Origin: Deltaproteobacteria bacterium
GTDB taxonomy: Bacteria > Desulfobacterota > Desulfobulbia > Desulfobulbales > JAJRZW01
Assembly: GCA_024275015.1 (NCBI GenBank)
Contig: JAJRZW010000017.1
Coordinates: forward strand, 1-64,000
Reading direction: 5' to 3'
DNA: 64,000 nt
The position numbers and the translations under genes were made by a program. This document shows positions 1 through 9,025 of the stretch, piece after piece (position 1 is the first letter of the stretch; every line of letters begins with the position of its first letter). The notes under the pieces were generated by a model. It did not search any database. It worked only from the letters and a program-made list of their open reading frames with translations, and was not told where the DNA came from.

Positions 1-1779
1 CTGATGCAGCCAAGATTCATTGAAATCGGCCACATGAACCCGGGGCGATGGAAACGTATCGCCGATACTTTTGTTAAACTCGGCATGCTCAAGCCGGGTT
101 ACTCGCTGAGCGGATTTATCTATAATCCTGCTCAACCTCCTGATCACACGACCTACCGGCGAATCCTGTGGGCCATGCTGCTTATTATCACCGTTACGGT
201 AATATGCATGATTCTCCTGTTCTTGTTCAATCGCAGACTAAATCGTGAGGTCGCGAAAAGAACAGGCCAGCTCAAGGAAGAACAGTTGTTTACCGAGGCA
301 ATCCTGAAGACCCTTCCCGGAGTCTTTTATGTATATGAAGACGGCGAACGTTTAATAAAGTGGAATGAAAATTTTCAGAAAGAGTCGGGATACAGCCACG
401 CCGAAATGCTGAACCGACATCCCCTGGACTGGTTTCATGACCGGGAAAGAGAAAAAATCCGCGACAAACTGCGACTTGCTTTCAGTAAAGGCGACGCGAG
501 CGTGGAGGCAAACCTCAGGTTCAAAGAAAGAGAAGTCCCCTATTACCTCACCGGCACGATACTTTCAAGCGGTGGCAAGACCCACTTGATTGGAGTAGGG
601 ATTGACATGAGCGCAAGACGGCAGCTGGAGGACCAACTTCGACAGGCGCAGAAAATGGAATCAATCGGCAGACTTGCCGGTGGCGTGGCCCATGATTTCA
701 ACAATGTCCTGACCACCATCCTCGGCTACAGCGACCTCCTGCTCACCGCCATGGACAAAACTGATCCGCACCGGGAACAAATCGCAATCATCCGCAGCGC
801 CGGGGAAAAAGCCGCCGCCCTTACCCGGCAATTGCTGGCCTTCCGCCGCAAACAGATTCTGGAGAAAAAGATCGTCTCCATCAACACGATCATCGGTGAG
901 CTTTTAAAAATACTCGGCAAAATGCTCGGTGAAGACATCCGGATTGAGACATATCCTGACGCGGTCAATGGAATCATCAAGGCGGACCAGGGACAGATCG
1001 AACAGATCCTGATGAACCTGGCCGTCAACGCCAGGGACGCCATGCCCAAAGGTGGGACCATAACCATTGAAACCAGGGATATTATGATTGATGCGGAATA
1101 CACCGAATCCCATCTGGATATCGAGCCCGGGCCTTATGTTATGCTCGCCTTCTCAGACACCGGGGAAGGCATGAGCCAGACGATCCGGGAACATATCTTC
1201 GATCCGTTTTTCACCACCAAGGAACGGGACAAGGGAACCGGGCTCGGTCTTGCCACGGTATATGGCGTCGTCATGCAGCATAACGGCAGGATTTATGTGT
1301 ACAGCGAACCTGGCCGGGGAACAACATTCAAGATTTACCTCCCCGCCAGCACCGAAGCAATTGAACCGCACCACGACAACCGGCAGGATCATCCATTATC
1401 GCGTGGAGACGAGACCGTTCTGGTCGTTGATGATGATTCATTTATTCGTAAGCTTATTGTCGACACCCTTGCCCCCCTGGGCTATGAATGCCTGGAGGCA
1501 TCATGCGGCAAAGATGCCATCGCCGTCGCCCGCCGCGTCCGGGAGGAGATTCACCTGTTGCTTACCGATGTGGTCATGCCGGGGATGAGCGGTAAGGACC
1601 TCGCCGATACAGTTTGCGCTGAAAGGAAGAGGATGAAAGTATTATTCATGTCCGGATACACGGAAAACGCCATTGCCCATCACGGAGTTCTCGACGCGGG
1701 TGTCAACTATATTCCCAAGCCGATAACCCCCATCGACCTGACCCGGAAGATCCGTCGTGTCCTTGACGGTGACGGATGA
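1..1779 (+). CDS. Hybrid sensor histidine kinase, 5' end outside the window
   Basis: The protein is open at the window edge, so the N-terminus is missing. Its first 45 or so residues ([22 protein letters not shown]) resemble the C-terminal end of an NMT1/THI5-like periplasmic binding domain, so the full protein probably senses a small molecule through an attached binding domain. Next come one membrane segment (about residues 53-75 counting from the ATG at 4), a PAS domain (about 95-210), a HisKA domain with H230 in VAHDFNN, a HATPase domain ([28 protein letters not shown]) and a C-terminal receiver with phospho-acceptor D522 in [10 protein letters not shown]. The architecture is that of a hybrid kinase whose own receiver closes the phosphorelay. 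The partner and the ligand are not visible. Confidence 0.9.
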   Translation: MMQPRFIEIGHMNPGRWKRIADTFVKLGMLKPGYSLSGFIYNPAQPPDHTTYRRILWAMLLIITVTVICMILLFLFNRRLNREVAKRTGQLKEEQLFTEAILKTLPGVFYVYEDGERLIKWNENFQKESGYSHAEMLNRHPLDWFHDREREKIRDKLRLAFSKGDASVEANLRFKEREVPYYLTGTILSSGGKTHLIGVGIDMSARRQLEDQLRQAQKMESIGRLAGGVAHDFNNVLTTILGYSDLLLTAMDKTDPHREQIAIIRSAGEKAAALTRQLLAFRRKQILEKKIVSINTIIGELLKILGKMLGEDIRIETYPDAVNGIIKADQGQIEQILMNLAVNARDAMPKGGTITIETRDIMIDAEYTESHLDIEPGPYVMLAFSDTGEGMSQTIREHIFDPFFTTKERDKGTGLGLATVYGVVMQHNGRIYVYSEPGRGTTFKIYLPASTEAIEPHHDNRQDHPLSRGDETVLVVDDDSFIRKLIVDTLAPLGYECLEASCGKDAIAVARRVREEIHLLLTDVVMPGMSGKDLADTVCAERKRMKVLFMSGYTENAIAHHGVLDAGVNYIPKPITPIDLTRKIRRVLDGDG

Positions 1780-1807
1780 TCCCCGGTCATTCGGAATCGT
1801 TTCCAAG

Positions 1808-1910
1808 CAAGCGATCAATTAACCACACCTGATACAAAAAAAAATCGCACCCGGTAAGGGGTCCAGGGACGACGCCATGTGAGCGTTTCAATCCCTTTTG
1901 ATTATACTTG
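1808..1910 (+). repeat. Dispersed repeat family C, copy 1
   Basis: About 100 bp shared with an inverted copy at 37489-37588 and a shortened copy at 21894-21963. Shared words include AAGCGATCAATTAACCAC, CACCCGGTAAGGGG and GATTATACTTG. It has no credible coding frame. It is followed directly by a partial end of the GTAACAA-type element, so the whole space after the histidine kinase is repeat-derived. Confidence 0.75.
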
Positions 1911-1918
1911 ATGAAGCC

Positions 1919-1970
1919 GTAACAAGTCCCCGATCCGGCTGAAAACGACGATTTTCGGGCACCGGGGTGG
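1919..1970 (+). repeat. Partial left end of MITE-like GTAACAA element
   Basis: GTAACAAGTCCCCG followed by the CCGGCTGAAAACGACG and ATTTTCGGG blocks matches the left end of the full copies at 3892 and 15651. The right half is absent. It lies between the kinase gene (plus) and the 3' end of leuD (minus). Confidence 0.7.
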
Positions 1971-1991
1971 TATCCATTGAGCGTTTACGGT

Positions 1992-2528
1992 CTAATACTT
2001 CGCGTCGGCGTAGGCCAGCCAGCCGCCGGCCTTTACCAGATCACGCTCAAAGTCGTTAAGGGTAAAGCTGAACTCCATGGCGGCGGTGCCGTCGCTTATG
2101 CTCAACACCCCTTTATCCACCTCGACCGCGGCGGTAAGATTGCCGTCAAATTGAAAGATCCTGGCGATGTCGTCCGCGGCAAGCTCAATGGCCAACATAC
2201 CGCAATTGAACATATTCTGGCGAAAGATACGGGCGAAACTCTCGGCGATCACCATGTTGATACCGTTGACCTCAAAGGCCCATACCGCGTGTTCCCGGGA
2301 GGAGCCACAGCCGAAATTGGCCCGGGTCAGGATAACCCTCGCCCCCGCGAGGTCATCTGAGGCCGGATCAAAACCGTCCAGCTTAAGATCTTCAAGGAGG
2401 TAAGGCTTAAGGGCCTCGCGGTTGATCTCGGTGAGATATTTTGCCGGGATAATCTCGTCGGTATTGATATCGCTGCGATCAAGGCCGATTATCCGGCCGC
2501 CGAATTCCTTCATGGTCGTTATCTCCAT
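1992..2528 (-). CDS. leuD: 3-isopropylmalate dehydratase, small subunit
   Basis: A 178-aa aconitase swivel-domain protein. Family signatures are GLDRSDINTDEIIPAKYL near the N-terminus and ANFGCGSSREHAVWA, the loop that places substrate-binding Ser and Arg. With LeuC it isomerises 2-isopropylmalate to 3-isopropylmalate in leucine synthesis. The start codon abuts the leuC stop with no gap, so the two are almost certainly translationally coupled. Small subunits of this short type are shared by LeuD and by methanogen/anaerobe homoaconitase or methylmalate-type enzymes, so the substrate rests on family inference. No other leu genes are in view. Confidence 0.9.
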   Translation of the reverse strand: MEITTMKEFGGRIIGLDRSDINTDEIIPAKYLTEINREALKPYLLEDLKLDGFDPASDDLAGARVILTRANFGCGSSREHAVWAFEVNGINMVIAESFARIFRQNMFNCGMLAIELAADDIARIFQFDGNLTAAVEVDKGVLSISDGTAAMEFSFTLNDFERDLVKAGGWLAYADAKY

Positions 2529-3812
2529 TTAAATCATGTCTCTGGGGTCGGTGATCTCACCCGTCACCGCGGCGGCGGCGGCGCTCATGGGGTTCATCAG
2601 GTGGACCATCCCCCCCTTGCCCATTCGACCGTTGAAGTTGCGGTTGGTGGTTGAGGCGCAGACCTCGCCCGCGGCCAGAACTCCGTTACTCATGCCGAGA
2701 CAGGCACCGCAGGTGGGATTGGTTACGCAGAACCCCGCGTCCATGAAGATTTTAATGATCCCCTCCTCCATGGCCTGGCTGTAAACCTTCGGAGTCGCCG
2801 GGGCAAGAATTCCCCGAACCCCGGCGACGATTTTTTTATCCTTCAATATCCGGGCCGCGGCCCGGAGATCTTCAATCCGGCCGTTGGTGCAGGAACCAAT
2901 ATATACCTGGTCGACCGGAGTACCGGCCATATCGCCGATATCCCTGACCTCATCGGGTTTATACCCCCATGTCACCTGGGGGGCGAGATCAGCGACCTCA
3001 AGGGTGAACGTCTTCCGGTAAACCGCGTCAGGATCGGAATGAAAGTCGCGGAAACACTCCGCGAGTCCTTCGACCGAACCGGCCTCATCTTTCATGAACG
3101 GGAAAAGATACTCGGCCGTGGTCTGATCGGGGGGACAGATACCGCATGTCCCTCCGGCCTCGATCGCCATATTGCACAGGGTCATCCTCGCTTCCATGCT
3201 CATGGCGTCTATCACCTCGCCGCGAAATTCCATGACCATGTTGGTGGCGCCGTTAACCGTGATTTCCCTGATTATCTTCAGGATAACATCCTTGGCCCCC
3301 ACCCCGTCGGCAAGGGAGCCGTTGATCTCCACCAGTATACTTTCCGGCTCCCGGAAGGAGCATACCCCCTTGAGTATTCCGACCTCAAGGTCAGTGGTTC
3401 CGACCCCGGCGGCAAAGGCGCCGAACGCCCCGTGGGTGCAGGTATGGGAATCCCCCATGATCACCGTGTATCCGGGACGGATAAAGCCCTTTTCCGGAAA
3501 AAGCGCGTGGCAGACGCCGTTTGAGCCGATATCAAAGAAATCGACGATATTATGGCGACCGGCCCAGTCGCGAAGTATCTTGGCCTGGGTCGCGGTTTTT
3601 GAATCCTTGGACGGAGTGACATGGTCGATGACCGCCTTGATTCGGGCGGGATCGAAGACCCGGTCAATTCCCCGGGTCTCAAGGTCCAGAATCGCCCCGG
3701 GGGTGGTGATCTCATGGCACATGACCACGTCGATATCAAGGACGTAATTGCCCGGCGACGGGGTGTCCCGCAGGTGGGTTGAAAAAATCTTTTCGGTAAT
3801 AGTCTTACCCAT
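2529..3812 (-). CDS. leuC: 3-isopropylmalate dehydratase, large subunit
   Basis: A 427-aa aconitase-type catalytic subunit. It belongs to the shorter (about 420 aa) LeuC branch found in archaea and many anaerobes, not the roughly 466-aa enterobacterial type. The [4Fe-4S] ligands are seen as Cys in YIGSCTNG and the pair in NPTCGACLG. GDSHTCTHGAFGAF carries catalytic-site residues. The ATG at 3812 is preferred over the GTG at 3815 because GGAG lies a normal distance upstream. The enzyme works with LeuD, which follows immediately. A MITE-like repeat fills the upstream region. Confidence 0.9.
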   Translation of the reverse strand: MGKTITEKIFSTHLRDTPSPGNYVLDIDVVMCHEITTPGAILDLETRGIDRVFDPARIKAVIDHVTPSKDSKTATQAKILRDWAGRHNIVDFFDIGSNGVCHALFPEKGFIRPGYTVIMGDSHTCTHGAFGAFAAGVGTTDLEVGILKGVCSFREPESILVEINGSLADGVGAKDVILKIIREITVNGATNMVMEFRGEVIDAMSMEARMTLCNMAIEAGGTCGICPPDQTTAEYLFPFMKDEAGSVEGLAECFRDFHSDPDAVYRKTFTLEVADLAPQVTWGYKPDEVRDIGDMAGTPVDQVYIGSCTNGRIEDLRAAARILKDKKIVAGVRGILAPATPKVYSQAMEEGIIKIFMDAGFCVTNPTCGACLGMSNGVLAAGEVCASTTNRNFNGRMGKGGMVHLMNPMSAAAAAVTGEITDPRDMI

Positions 3813-3844
3813 CACAGACTCCGGTTATTTATTTACAGGGGGAC

Positions 3845-3898
3845 TTGTTACGAGTTCATCAAATTTAAAAAGGCGTAAATTTGATGAACTCGTAACAA
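3845..3898. repeat. Perfect 23-bp-arm palindrome made of two element ends
   Basis: Arms 3845-3867 and 3876-3898 are exact inverted complements around an 8-nt loop. Each arm is a copy of the terminal sequence of the neighbouring MITE-like element (TTGTTACGAG and its inverse), so this looks like two element ends joined head to head just upstream of leuC. Confidence 0.85.
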
Positions 3899-4062
3899 TC
3901 CCCCGCTCCGGCTGAAAACGGCGATTTTCGGGCAGCGGGCGGCGGGATGCTAAAACCCCGAACTCGGGCTAAACCCTCAGACATGCGGGTTTTTTTAACG
4001 CACCCCGCCGCCCGCCGCTTTTTCCGGGAATCGCCGAAGACGCCTACGCGGGGAATTGTTAC
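3892..4062. mobile_element. MITE-like element, full copy 1 (171 bp)
   Basis: Starts GTAACAATCCCCCGC and ends GCGGGGAATTGTTAC, which are inverted ends. Inside are nested inverted repeats: a G-rich arm GCGGGCGGCGGG pairs with CCCGCCGCCCGC, and GGCGATTTTCGG pairs with CCGGGAATCGCC. There is no room for a transposase. Close copies lie at 15651-15819 and 28485-28620, with a deletion derivative at 29768-29826. Together with the palindrome this explains most of the 437-bp gene-free stretch 3816-4252. The remaining 190 bp are AT-rich and probably hold the promoter of the next gene. Confidence 0.8.
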
Positions 4063-4252
4063 GAGTCTGTCAAATTTCACAAACACAACCTTTCCCGGCA
4101 GAAAACTTTGTCCATTATTACGATATAATGTTATATATTAACCCGATATACTGACAAACAGGTTGCCCATGCCGGTCGGATATCTTAACATCGGTTCCCT
4201 GTAGCGTAAACAGATAATTTCGGCTATCCCAAGCCGCCCGGTCAGGCGAAAC

Positions 4253-5923
4253 ATGTCTCCAAGATCAACAAAAAAAAACGATAACGAAAATTACCAGCTC
4301 CGGATAGACCTGCTCCAGGACATCGCGGTGGCTGAATACGGCCAGGTCTCCCCTCGGCTTAAAGACCTGATATTTGATGTGATCGGTCTCTACGAAGGGC
4401 GATGGGGCAGCCATGAAGCCTGCCAGACCGGTTATCACAATTTCGGCCACGCCATTGACGTCGCCCTCCTCGCCGCCCGAATGATCGGGGGATGGAATCA
4501 GGTTAAAAAAGAAGCCGCCATTACCCAGGACGGCTTTCTCATCGCCATGGCCGCCGCTCTTTTCCATGATTCCGGCTATATCAAAGAAAAAGGCGACCAT
4601 ATCGGCTCCGGAGGGAAATACTCCTTTAATCATGAAAAACGGAGCATGGATCTGGCGCAACGATATCTGAAAATGAACTCCTGGCCCGGGGAGGCGATAA
4701 AGATTGTCCCGGTGATCATCTCCCTGACCGAATTTAATGATGAGCTCGATCTTGATAATAAATTCGCCGATGAAGCCGTCGCGACCCTGGGCAAGATGGT
4801 CGCCACCGCCGATCTTGTCGCCCAGATGGCCGATGTCGATTACATGAAACGGATCGCCTTTCTTTTTGACGAACTTAAAGAGGCTTACGAATCAGAGGGC
4901 ATTAATAATATCAAGGCCAGGGGGATAAAGGTATACGGCTCGGCCCGGGAAATGGTCGACGGTACCATGGATTTTTATGAAAATTTCGTTCTCCCCCGCC
5001 TGGCCGCCCTCGGGCGCATGGATCAGTACCTGGTCGCCTTTTTCGGCGACGGCCGCAACCCCTACCTTGAAAACATCGCCGCCAACCTTTCCGGACAACT
5101 GGTCAATAAACGCAACCGCTGGCGGAGGCTGGGCGACATATTGAAAGGCCTCGGTCTGGTGCGTCAGGACCACCTGGAAAAGGCGTTGAAATACCAAAAC
5201 AAAAAGCAGGAAAGACAGGACGATAAAGACGGAAAAACCAGTCGCTCCCTGGTCGAAATCCTCGGCCAGTGGCTTGATGCAAGCCGCGATTCCCGTTCAA
5301 GCCTCGGAGAGATTCTGATGGACATGAACGCCATCAGTCCGCCGATCCTCAGGAAGGGCCTGATCCAGCAGATGCTTCCCGGGGCGATGATCGCGAGGCT
5401 TTCCCGGGAAGAGATGCTCTTTCTTTTAAAAATCTCAATGCTCCTGCAGTCCATCAGCCGCGGCCCCTGGCTGTTCGGGCAGATCCTTGAAATGACCAAC
5501 GAGCTTTTAGACTGTGAGCGCAGCTATATCCTCCTGTTAAACCCCGAGAGCCACGGGATGTTCATCGCCATTCCCACCGGTCCGGGCAAGGAAAACTTCA
5601 ACGGTCGCGCCGTTCCCACCGACAAGGGTCTGGCCGGCTGGGTGTTCAGCCACGGCCGTCCGGCAATGGTGAACAACACCAGCGTTGACGAGCGGTACGA
5701 CCCCGGGGCCGACTGGGCCAAGGAATGCGGTTACGAGGCCCGCAGTCTGCTGGCGGTGCCGCTGCACATCAACGGCGAGATGGTCGGGGTAATGGAGATC
5801 ATCAATAAAAGCGACGACAACTTCGTCGAGCATGACATGGACGTCCTTACCCTGCTCGCCAACGTCATCGCCGTGTCCCTTGACAATGTCTTCCGTCTCC
5901 AGGAATTATACCTGAATCCGTGA
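4253..5923 (+). CDS. HD-domain phosphohydrolase with C-terminal GAF domain
   Basis: A 556-aa cytoplasmic protein. The N-terminal third holds an HD-type metal site: H62 in YHNFGHAIDVA and H105/D106 in LFHDSGY, a pattern reminiscent of cyclic-nucleotide phosphodiesterases (HN..H plus HD). Residues about 280-380 form a charged linker. Residues about 395-548 form a GAF domain (DKGLAGWVFSHGRPAMVNN, SLLAVPLHINGEMVGVMEIINK). A nucleotide second messenger as substrate and a cyclic nucleotide as GAF ligand are inferences. The last codons and the stop lie inside a dispersed repeat (CTGAATCCGTGAGCG), so the C-terminus may have been reset by a repeat insertion. The yejABEF operon follows on the same strand. 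Confidence 0.8.
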   Translation: MSPRSTKKNDNENYQLRIDLLQDIAVAEYGQVSPRLKDLIFDVIGLYEGRWGSHEACQTGYHNFGHAIDVALLAARMIGGWNQVKKEAAITQDGFLIAMAAALFHDSGYIKEKGDHIGSGGKYSFNHEKRSMDLAQRYLKMNSWPGEAIKIVPVIISLTEFNDELDLDNKFADEAVATLGKMVATADLVAQMADVDYMKRIAFLFDELKEAYESEGINNIKARGIKVYGSAREMVDGTMDFYENFVLPRLAALGRMDQYLVAFFGDGRNPYLENIAANLSGQLVNKRNRWRRLGDILKGLGLVRQDHLEKALKYQNKKQERQDDKDGKTSRSLVEILGQWLDASRDSRSSLGEILMDMNAISPPILRKGLIQQMLPGAMIARLSREEMLFLLKISMLLQSISRGPWLFGQILEMTNELLDCERSYILLLNPESHGMFIAIPTGPGKENFNGRAVPTDKGLAGWVFSHGRPAMVNNTSVDERYDPGADWAKECGYEARSLLAVPLHINGEMVGVMEIINKSDDNFVEHDMDVLTLLANVIAVSLDNVFRLQELYLNP

Positions 5924-6136
5924 GCGTTCAAGATCGGGAATGGCACAGACGCGAGGCGACAACAATGTTGACAATATATCGGTATATCAACGAGTTACTG
6001 ACGACACGAATGACCCGGATGGCGGTGGGATGAAGCCGATGCCATGGCTTCATCCTGGCAAAAAACATATGAATCCAAATAGAAATATTCATCAACGCCA
6101 TCAAACCGTCACCGATTCAGGTTATATACCTGAACT
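5905..6136 (+). repeat. Dispersed repeat family D, copy 1
   Basis: Shares pieces with 13208-13330, 21971-22016 and 37603-37625: CTGAATCCGTGAGCGTTC at the left, a hairpin with GTTGA...TCGGTAT..TCAAC in the middle, and a right part ending in the palindrome TTCAGGT-TATAT-ACCTGAA (6116-6134). It spans the stop codon of the HD-GAF gene and the beginning of the yejA reading frame. Confidence 0.55.
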
Positions 6137-7955
6137 CCCGCGCCTGAGCCGCCCGACACACCGACGGTCATTCTGCTCCGTCATCCTGCTTGTCTTTTTT
6201 CTCCTTCGCGCCGGGGCCGCTTTTGCCTCCCACGGAGCGAGCATTGATGGAGTGCTGAAATATCCCCCCGGTTTTACCGCCTTTGCCTATACCGCGGCAA
6301 CGGCGAAAAAAGGCGGTCACCTGTATCTTCACGCCCTTGGCAGTTTTGACAAAATGAATCCCTTTACTTTAAGGGGTGCCGCCCCGGAAGGGCTTGAATC
6401 CCTGGTGTTCGAGACCCTGGCGGCACCGAGCCTGGATGAACCGTTTGCCCAATACGGTTTGATCGCAAGCGACATCGCCGTTGCCCCGGACCGACTGAGC
6501 GTCACCTTTACCATCAACCCCCGGGCCCGGTTCTCCGATGGTTCGCCCCTGACCCCGGCGGACGTAAAATATTCCTTTGACACCCTGAAAAGCGGGGAGG
6601 CTCACCCCTTCTACCGCATCTACCTCCGCGACATAATGGATGCCGAGATCATCCCCCCGGACAAGGTTGTCTTTCATTTTTCCCGGGTAAACCGGGAACT
6701 TCACCTGCTGGTGGGTCAGATCCCGATCTTTTCGGAAAAATTTTATCAGCAACACGACTTTGACAGTGCCAATCTCACCCCGCCGCTTGGTTCCGGACCA
6801 TATATGGTTGAAAAGGTCAGTGAAGGCAAGGCGATAACCTATCGCCGCAACCCTGATTATTGGGGCCGCGACCTGCCCTGCCGGAAAAACCAATTTAATT
6901 TTGACCGCATAACCTACCGCTATTACAAAGACCAGATTGTCTCCCTTGAGGCCTTTAAAGCGGGTGAGTTTGACTTCATGCCGATCAATATTTCCAAGCA
7001 ATGGGTCCGGGACGTACGGGGAAAAAATTTTGATTCCGGAGAACTGGCGCGGGCCGAATTCCCCCACCACAATAACCAGGGAATGCAGTGTTTCGTGATG
7101 AACGAACGCCGGCCCCTGTTCACCGACCGCCGGGTGCGGCGGGCCATTGCCCTGGCCTTTGATTTCAACTGGACCAACAGCGCCCTCTTTTTTGGCCAGT
7201 ACCGCCCCAGTTCCAGTTTTTTCAATAATTCCGATCTCGCCGCCACCGGCCTGCCGAGTCCGGCCGAACTCAAGCTTCTCCAACCATTCCGGGACAAATT
7301 GCCGCCCGAGGTGTTCACCATTCCACCGACGCCGATCACCACCGTCCCCCCGCATTCCCGCCGGGGCAATCTCCTCATGGCCCGTAACCTGCTGCGTCGG
7401 GTCGGATGGCGGGTTAAAAACGGGCAACTGGAAAAGGACGGCCGGGTCTTCGCCTTTGATATTCTCCTCGTCTCCCCTTCGTTTGAACGGGTAATGGGGC
7501 CGTTTGTAAAAAATCTTGCCCGTCTGGGGATCAGGGCCGCGTACCGCACCGTTGATCCCAGTCTATACACCCGCCGGGTGCAGAATTTTGACTATGACAT
7601 GGTGGTCACTGTTTTCGGGCAATCCCAGTCGCCGGGCAATGAGCAGCGCAATTATTTCCACTCCTCAAGCCGCGACCGCAAGGGTTCCCGCAATCTCATC
7701 GGACTCGCCGACCCGGTGGTTGACGCCATGGTGGAAAAAGTCATTAACGCCGCCACCACCGCCGAACTGAAAACCGCCTGCCGCGCCCTTGACCGGGTTC
7801 TGTGGTACGGATACCATGTAGTGCCGAACTGGTATATTGACCATCATCGTATCGCCTATCGCGACATCTTCGGCCGCCCGCGGCAATTGCCGACCTATTA
7901 CTCGCCGGAGCAATTGTTGATGACCTGGTGGTACGATCCCGCCACGCGAAACTGA
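6069..7955 (+). CDS. yejA: Peptide ABC transporter, periplasmic binding protein (YejA type)
   Basis: An SBP_bac_5-family protein close to E. coli YejA throughout: PAKKGGHLYLHALGSFD-like start of the mature domain, INPRARFSDGSPLTPADV, LAFDFNWTNSALFFGQY, and a C-terminal MTWWYD. It delivers oligopeptides (in enterobacteria also microcin C) to YejBEF. The frame is open from 5940, but the first 43 codons are repeat-derived. The ATG at 6069 gives 628 aa. Even then the signal peptide (hydrophobic core about residues 36-49, cleavage near AFA-S54) is preceded by an unusually long 33-residue n-region that is also inside the repeat. The real start is therefore uncertain. First gene of yejABEF. Confidence 0.88.
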   Translation: MNPNRNIHQRHQTVTDSGYIPELPRLSRPTHRRSFCSVILLVFFLLRAGAAFASHGASIDGVLKYPPGFTAFAYTAATAKKGGHLYLHALGSFDKMNPFTLRGAAPEGLESLVFETLAAPSLDEPFAQYGLIASDIAVAPDRLSVTFTINPRARFSDGSPLTPADVKYSFDTLKSGEAHPFYRIYLRDIMDAEIIPPDKVVFHFSRVNRELHLLVGQIPIFSEKFYQQHDFDSANLTPPLGSGPYMVEKVSEGKAITYRRNPDYWGRDLPCRKNQFNFDRITYRYYKDQIVSLEAFKAGEFDFMPINISKQWVRDVRGKNFDSGELARAEFPHHNNQGMQCFVMNERRPLFTDRRVRRAIALAFDFNWTNSALFFGQYRPSSSFFNNSDLAATGLPSPAELKLLQPFRDKLPPEVFTIPPTPITTVPPHSRRGNLLMARNLLRRVGWRVKNGQLEKDGRVFAFDILLVSPSFERVMGPFVKNLARLGIRAAYRTVDPSLYTRRVQNFDYDMVVTVFGQSQSPGNEQRNYFHSSSRDRKGSRNLIGLADPVVDAMVEKVINAATTAELKTACRALDRVLWYGYHVVPNWYIDHHRIAYRDIFGRPRQLPTYYSPEQLLMTWWYDPATRN

Positions 7956-7969
7956 AGCCAAGGGATAAA

Positions 7970-9025
7970 ATGTTTTCCTATATCCTCCGCCGTATACTGC
8001 TGATGGTCCCGACCCTGTTTGGGATCATGCTCATCACCTTCAGCGTGACCCAGTTTGTCCCCGGCGGACCGGTGGAACAGATCATCGCCAAGATGGAAAG
8101 CCATGCCAACGGCGGAATCGAGGTCTCCGGGCGGTCGAATTCCCTCTATCAGGGCGATCAGGGCCTTGACCCCGAACGGATCGCCGAACTCAAAAAACTT
8201 TACGGTTTTGACAAGCCGCCCCTGGTCCGTTTCATTACCATGATGAAAAATTACCTTGTCTTTGATTTCGGCGAGAGCTATTACCACCACCGCAAGGTGG
8301 TTGACCTGGTAATCTCGCGGCTGCCGGTGTCAATGTCGCTGGGGCTGTGGACATTCATCATCGTCTACCTCACCTGCATCCCGCTCGGAATAAAAAAGGC
8401 GGTGCGGGACGGCTCCCGTTTCGACGTCTTTTCCAGCACCGTCATCCTCATCGGTTACGCCATTCCCGGTTTTGTCCTCGCCATCCTCCTCATTGTCATC
8501 TTTGGCGGCGGCAGTTTTTTCAACATCTTTCCCCTCCGCGGTCTGGTCAGCGATAATTGGGCCGAGATGGGGGTCATGGCAAAAATCGTTGACTACCTGT
8601 GGCACATGGTCCTGCCAGTGGTTTCGATGACCGTCGGCAGTCTCGCGGTAATGACCATGCTGACCAAAAACTCATTTCTCGAAGAGATCGGCAAGCAATA
8701 TGTCCTTACCGCCAGGGCAAAAGGGCTTTCCGAAAACCGGGTCCTCTACCGCCACGTGTTCCGCAACGCGATCATTCCGATCATCACCGGCTTTCCCGGC
8801 TCATTCATCACCGCCTTTTTTACCGGCAGCCTCCTGATCGAGACCATCTTCTCCTTGAACGGCATGGGGCTTCTCGCTTATGAATCAATCATGAATCGCG
8901 ATTACCCGGTGGTTCTCGGCACCCTGTACTTCTTCACCATCATCGGCCTTGTTTCCCGGCTTCTCTCCGACCTGAGCTACGTCATGGTCGATCCCCGGAT
9001 AACCTTTGACAGCGTGAAACGATGA
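7970..9025 (+). CDS. yejB: Peptide ABC transporter permease (YejB type)
   Basis: A 351-aa BPD_transp_1 permease. The YejB/DppB N-terminus MFSYILRRILLMVPTLFGI and PGGPVEQI are present, then the large periplasmic insert typical of YejB, several membrane segments and the EAA loop (YVLTARAKGLSENRVLYRH). The ATG at 7970 is chosen over an upstream in-frame ATG because AAGGGA precedes it, the YejB family starts there, and it leaves 14 nt after the yejA stop. It overlaps yejE by ATGA. Confidence 0.93.
   Translation: MFSYILRRILLMVPTLFGIMLITFSVTQFVPGGPVEQIIAKMESHANGGIEVSGRSNSLYQGDQGLDPERIAELKKLYGFDKPPLVRFITMMKNYLVFDFGESYYHHRKVVDLVISRLPVSMSLGLWTFIIVYLTCIPLGIKKAVRDGSRFDVFSSTVILIGYAIPGFVLAILLIVIFGGGSFFNIFPLRGLVSDNWAEMGVMAKIVDYLWHMVLPVVSMTVGSLAVMTMLTKNSFLEEIGKQYVLTARAKGLSENRVLYRHVFRNAIIPIITGFPGSFITAFFTGSLLIETIFSLNGMGLLAYESIMNRDYPVVLGTLYFFTIIGLVSRLLSDLSYVMVDPRITFDSVKR

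Noticed and set aside
6369-7427. Long open frame antisense to yejA (352 codons)
   Set aside because: Shadow of a strongly conserved gene in GC-rich DNA; its composition is low-complexity and no domain is seen.
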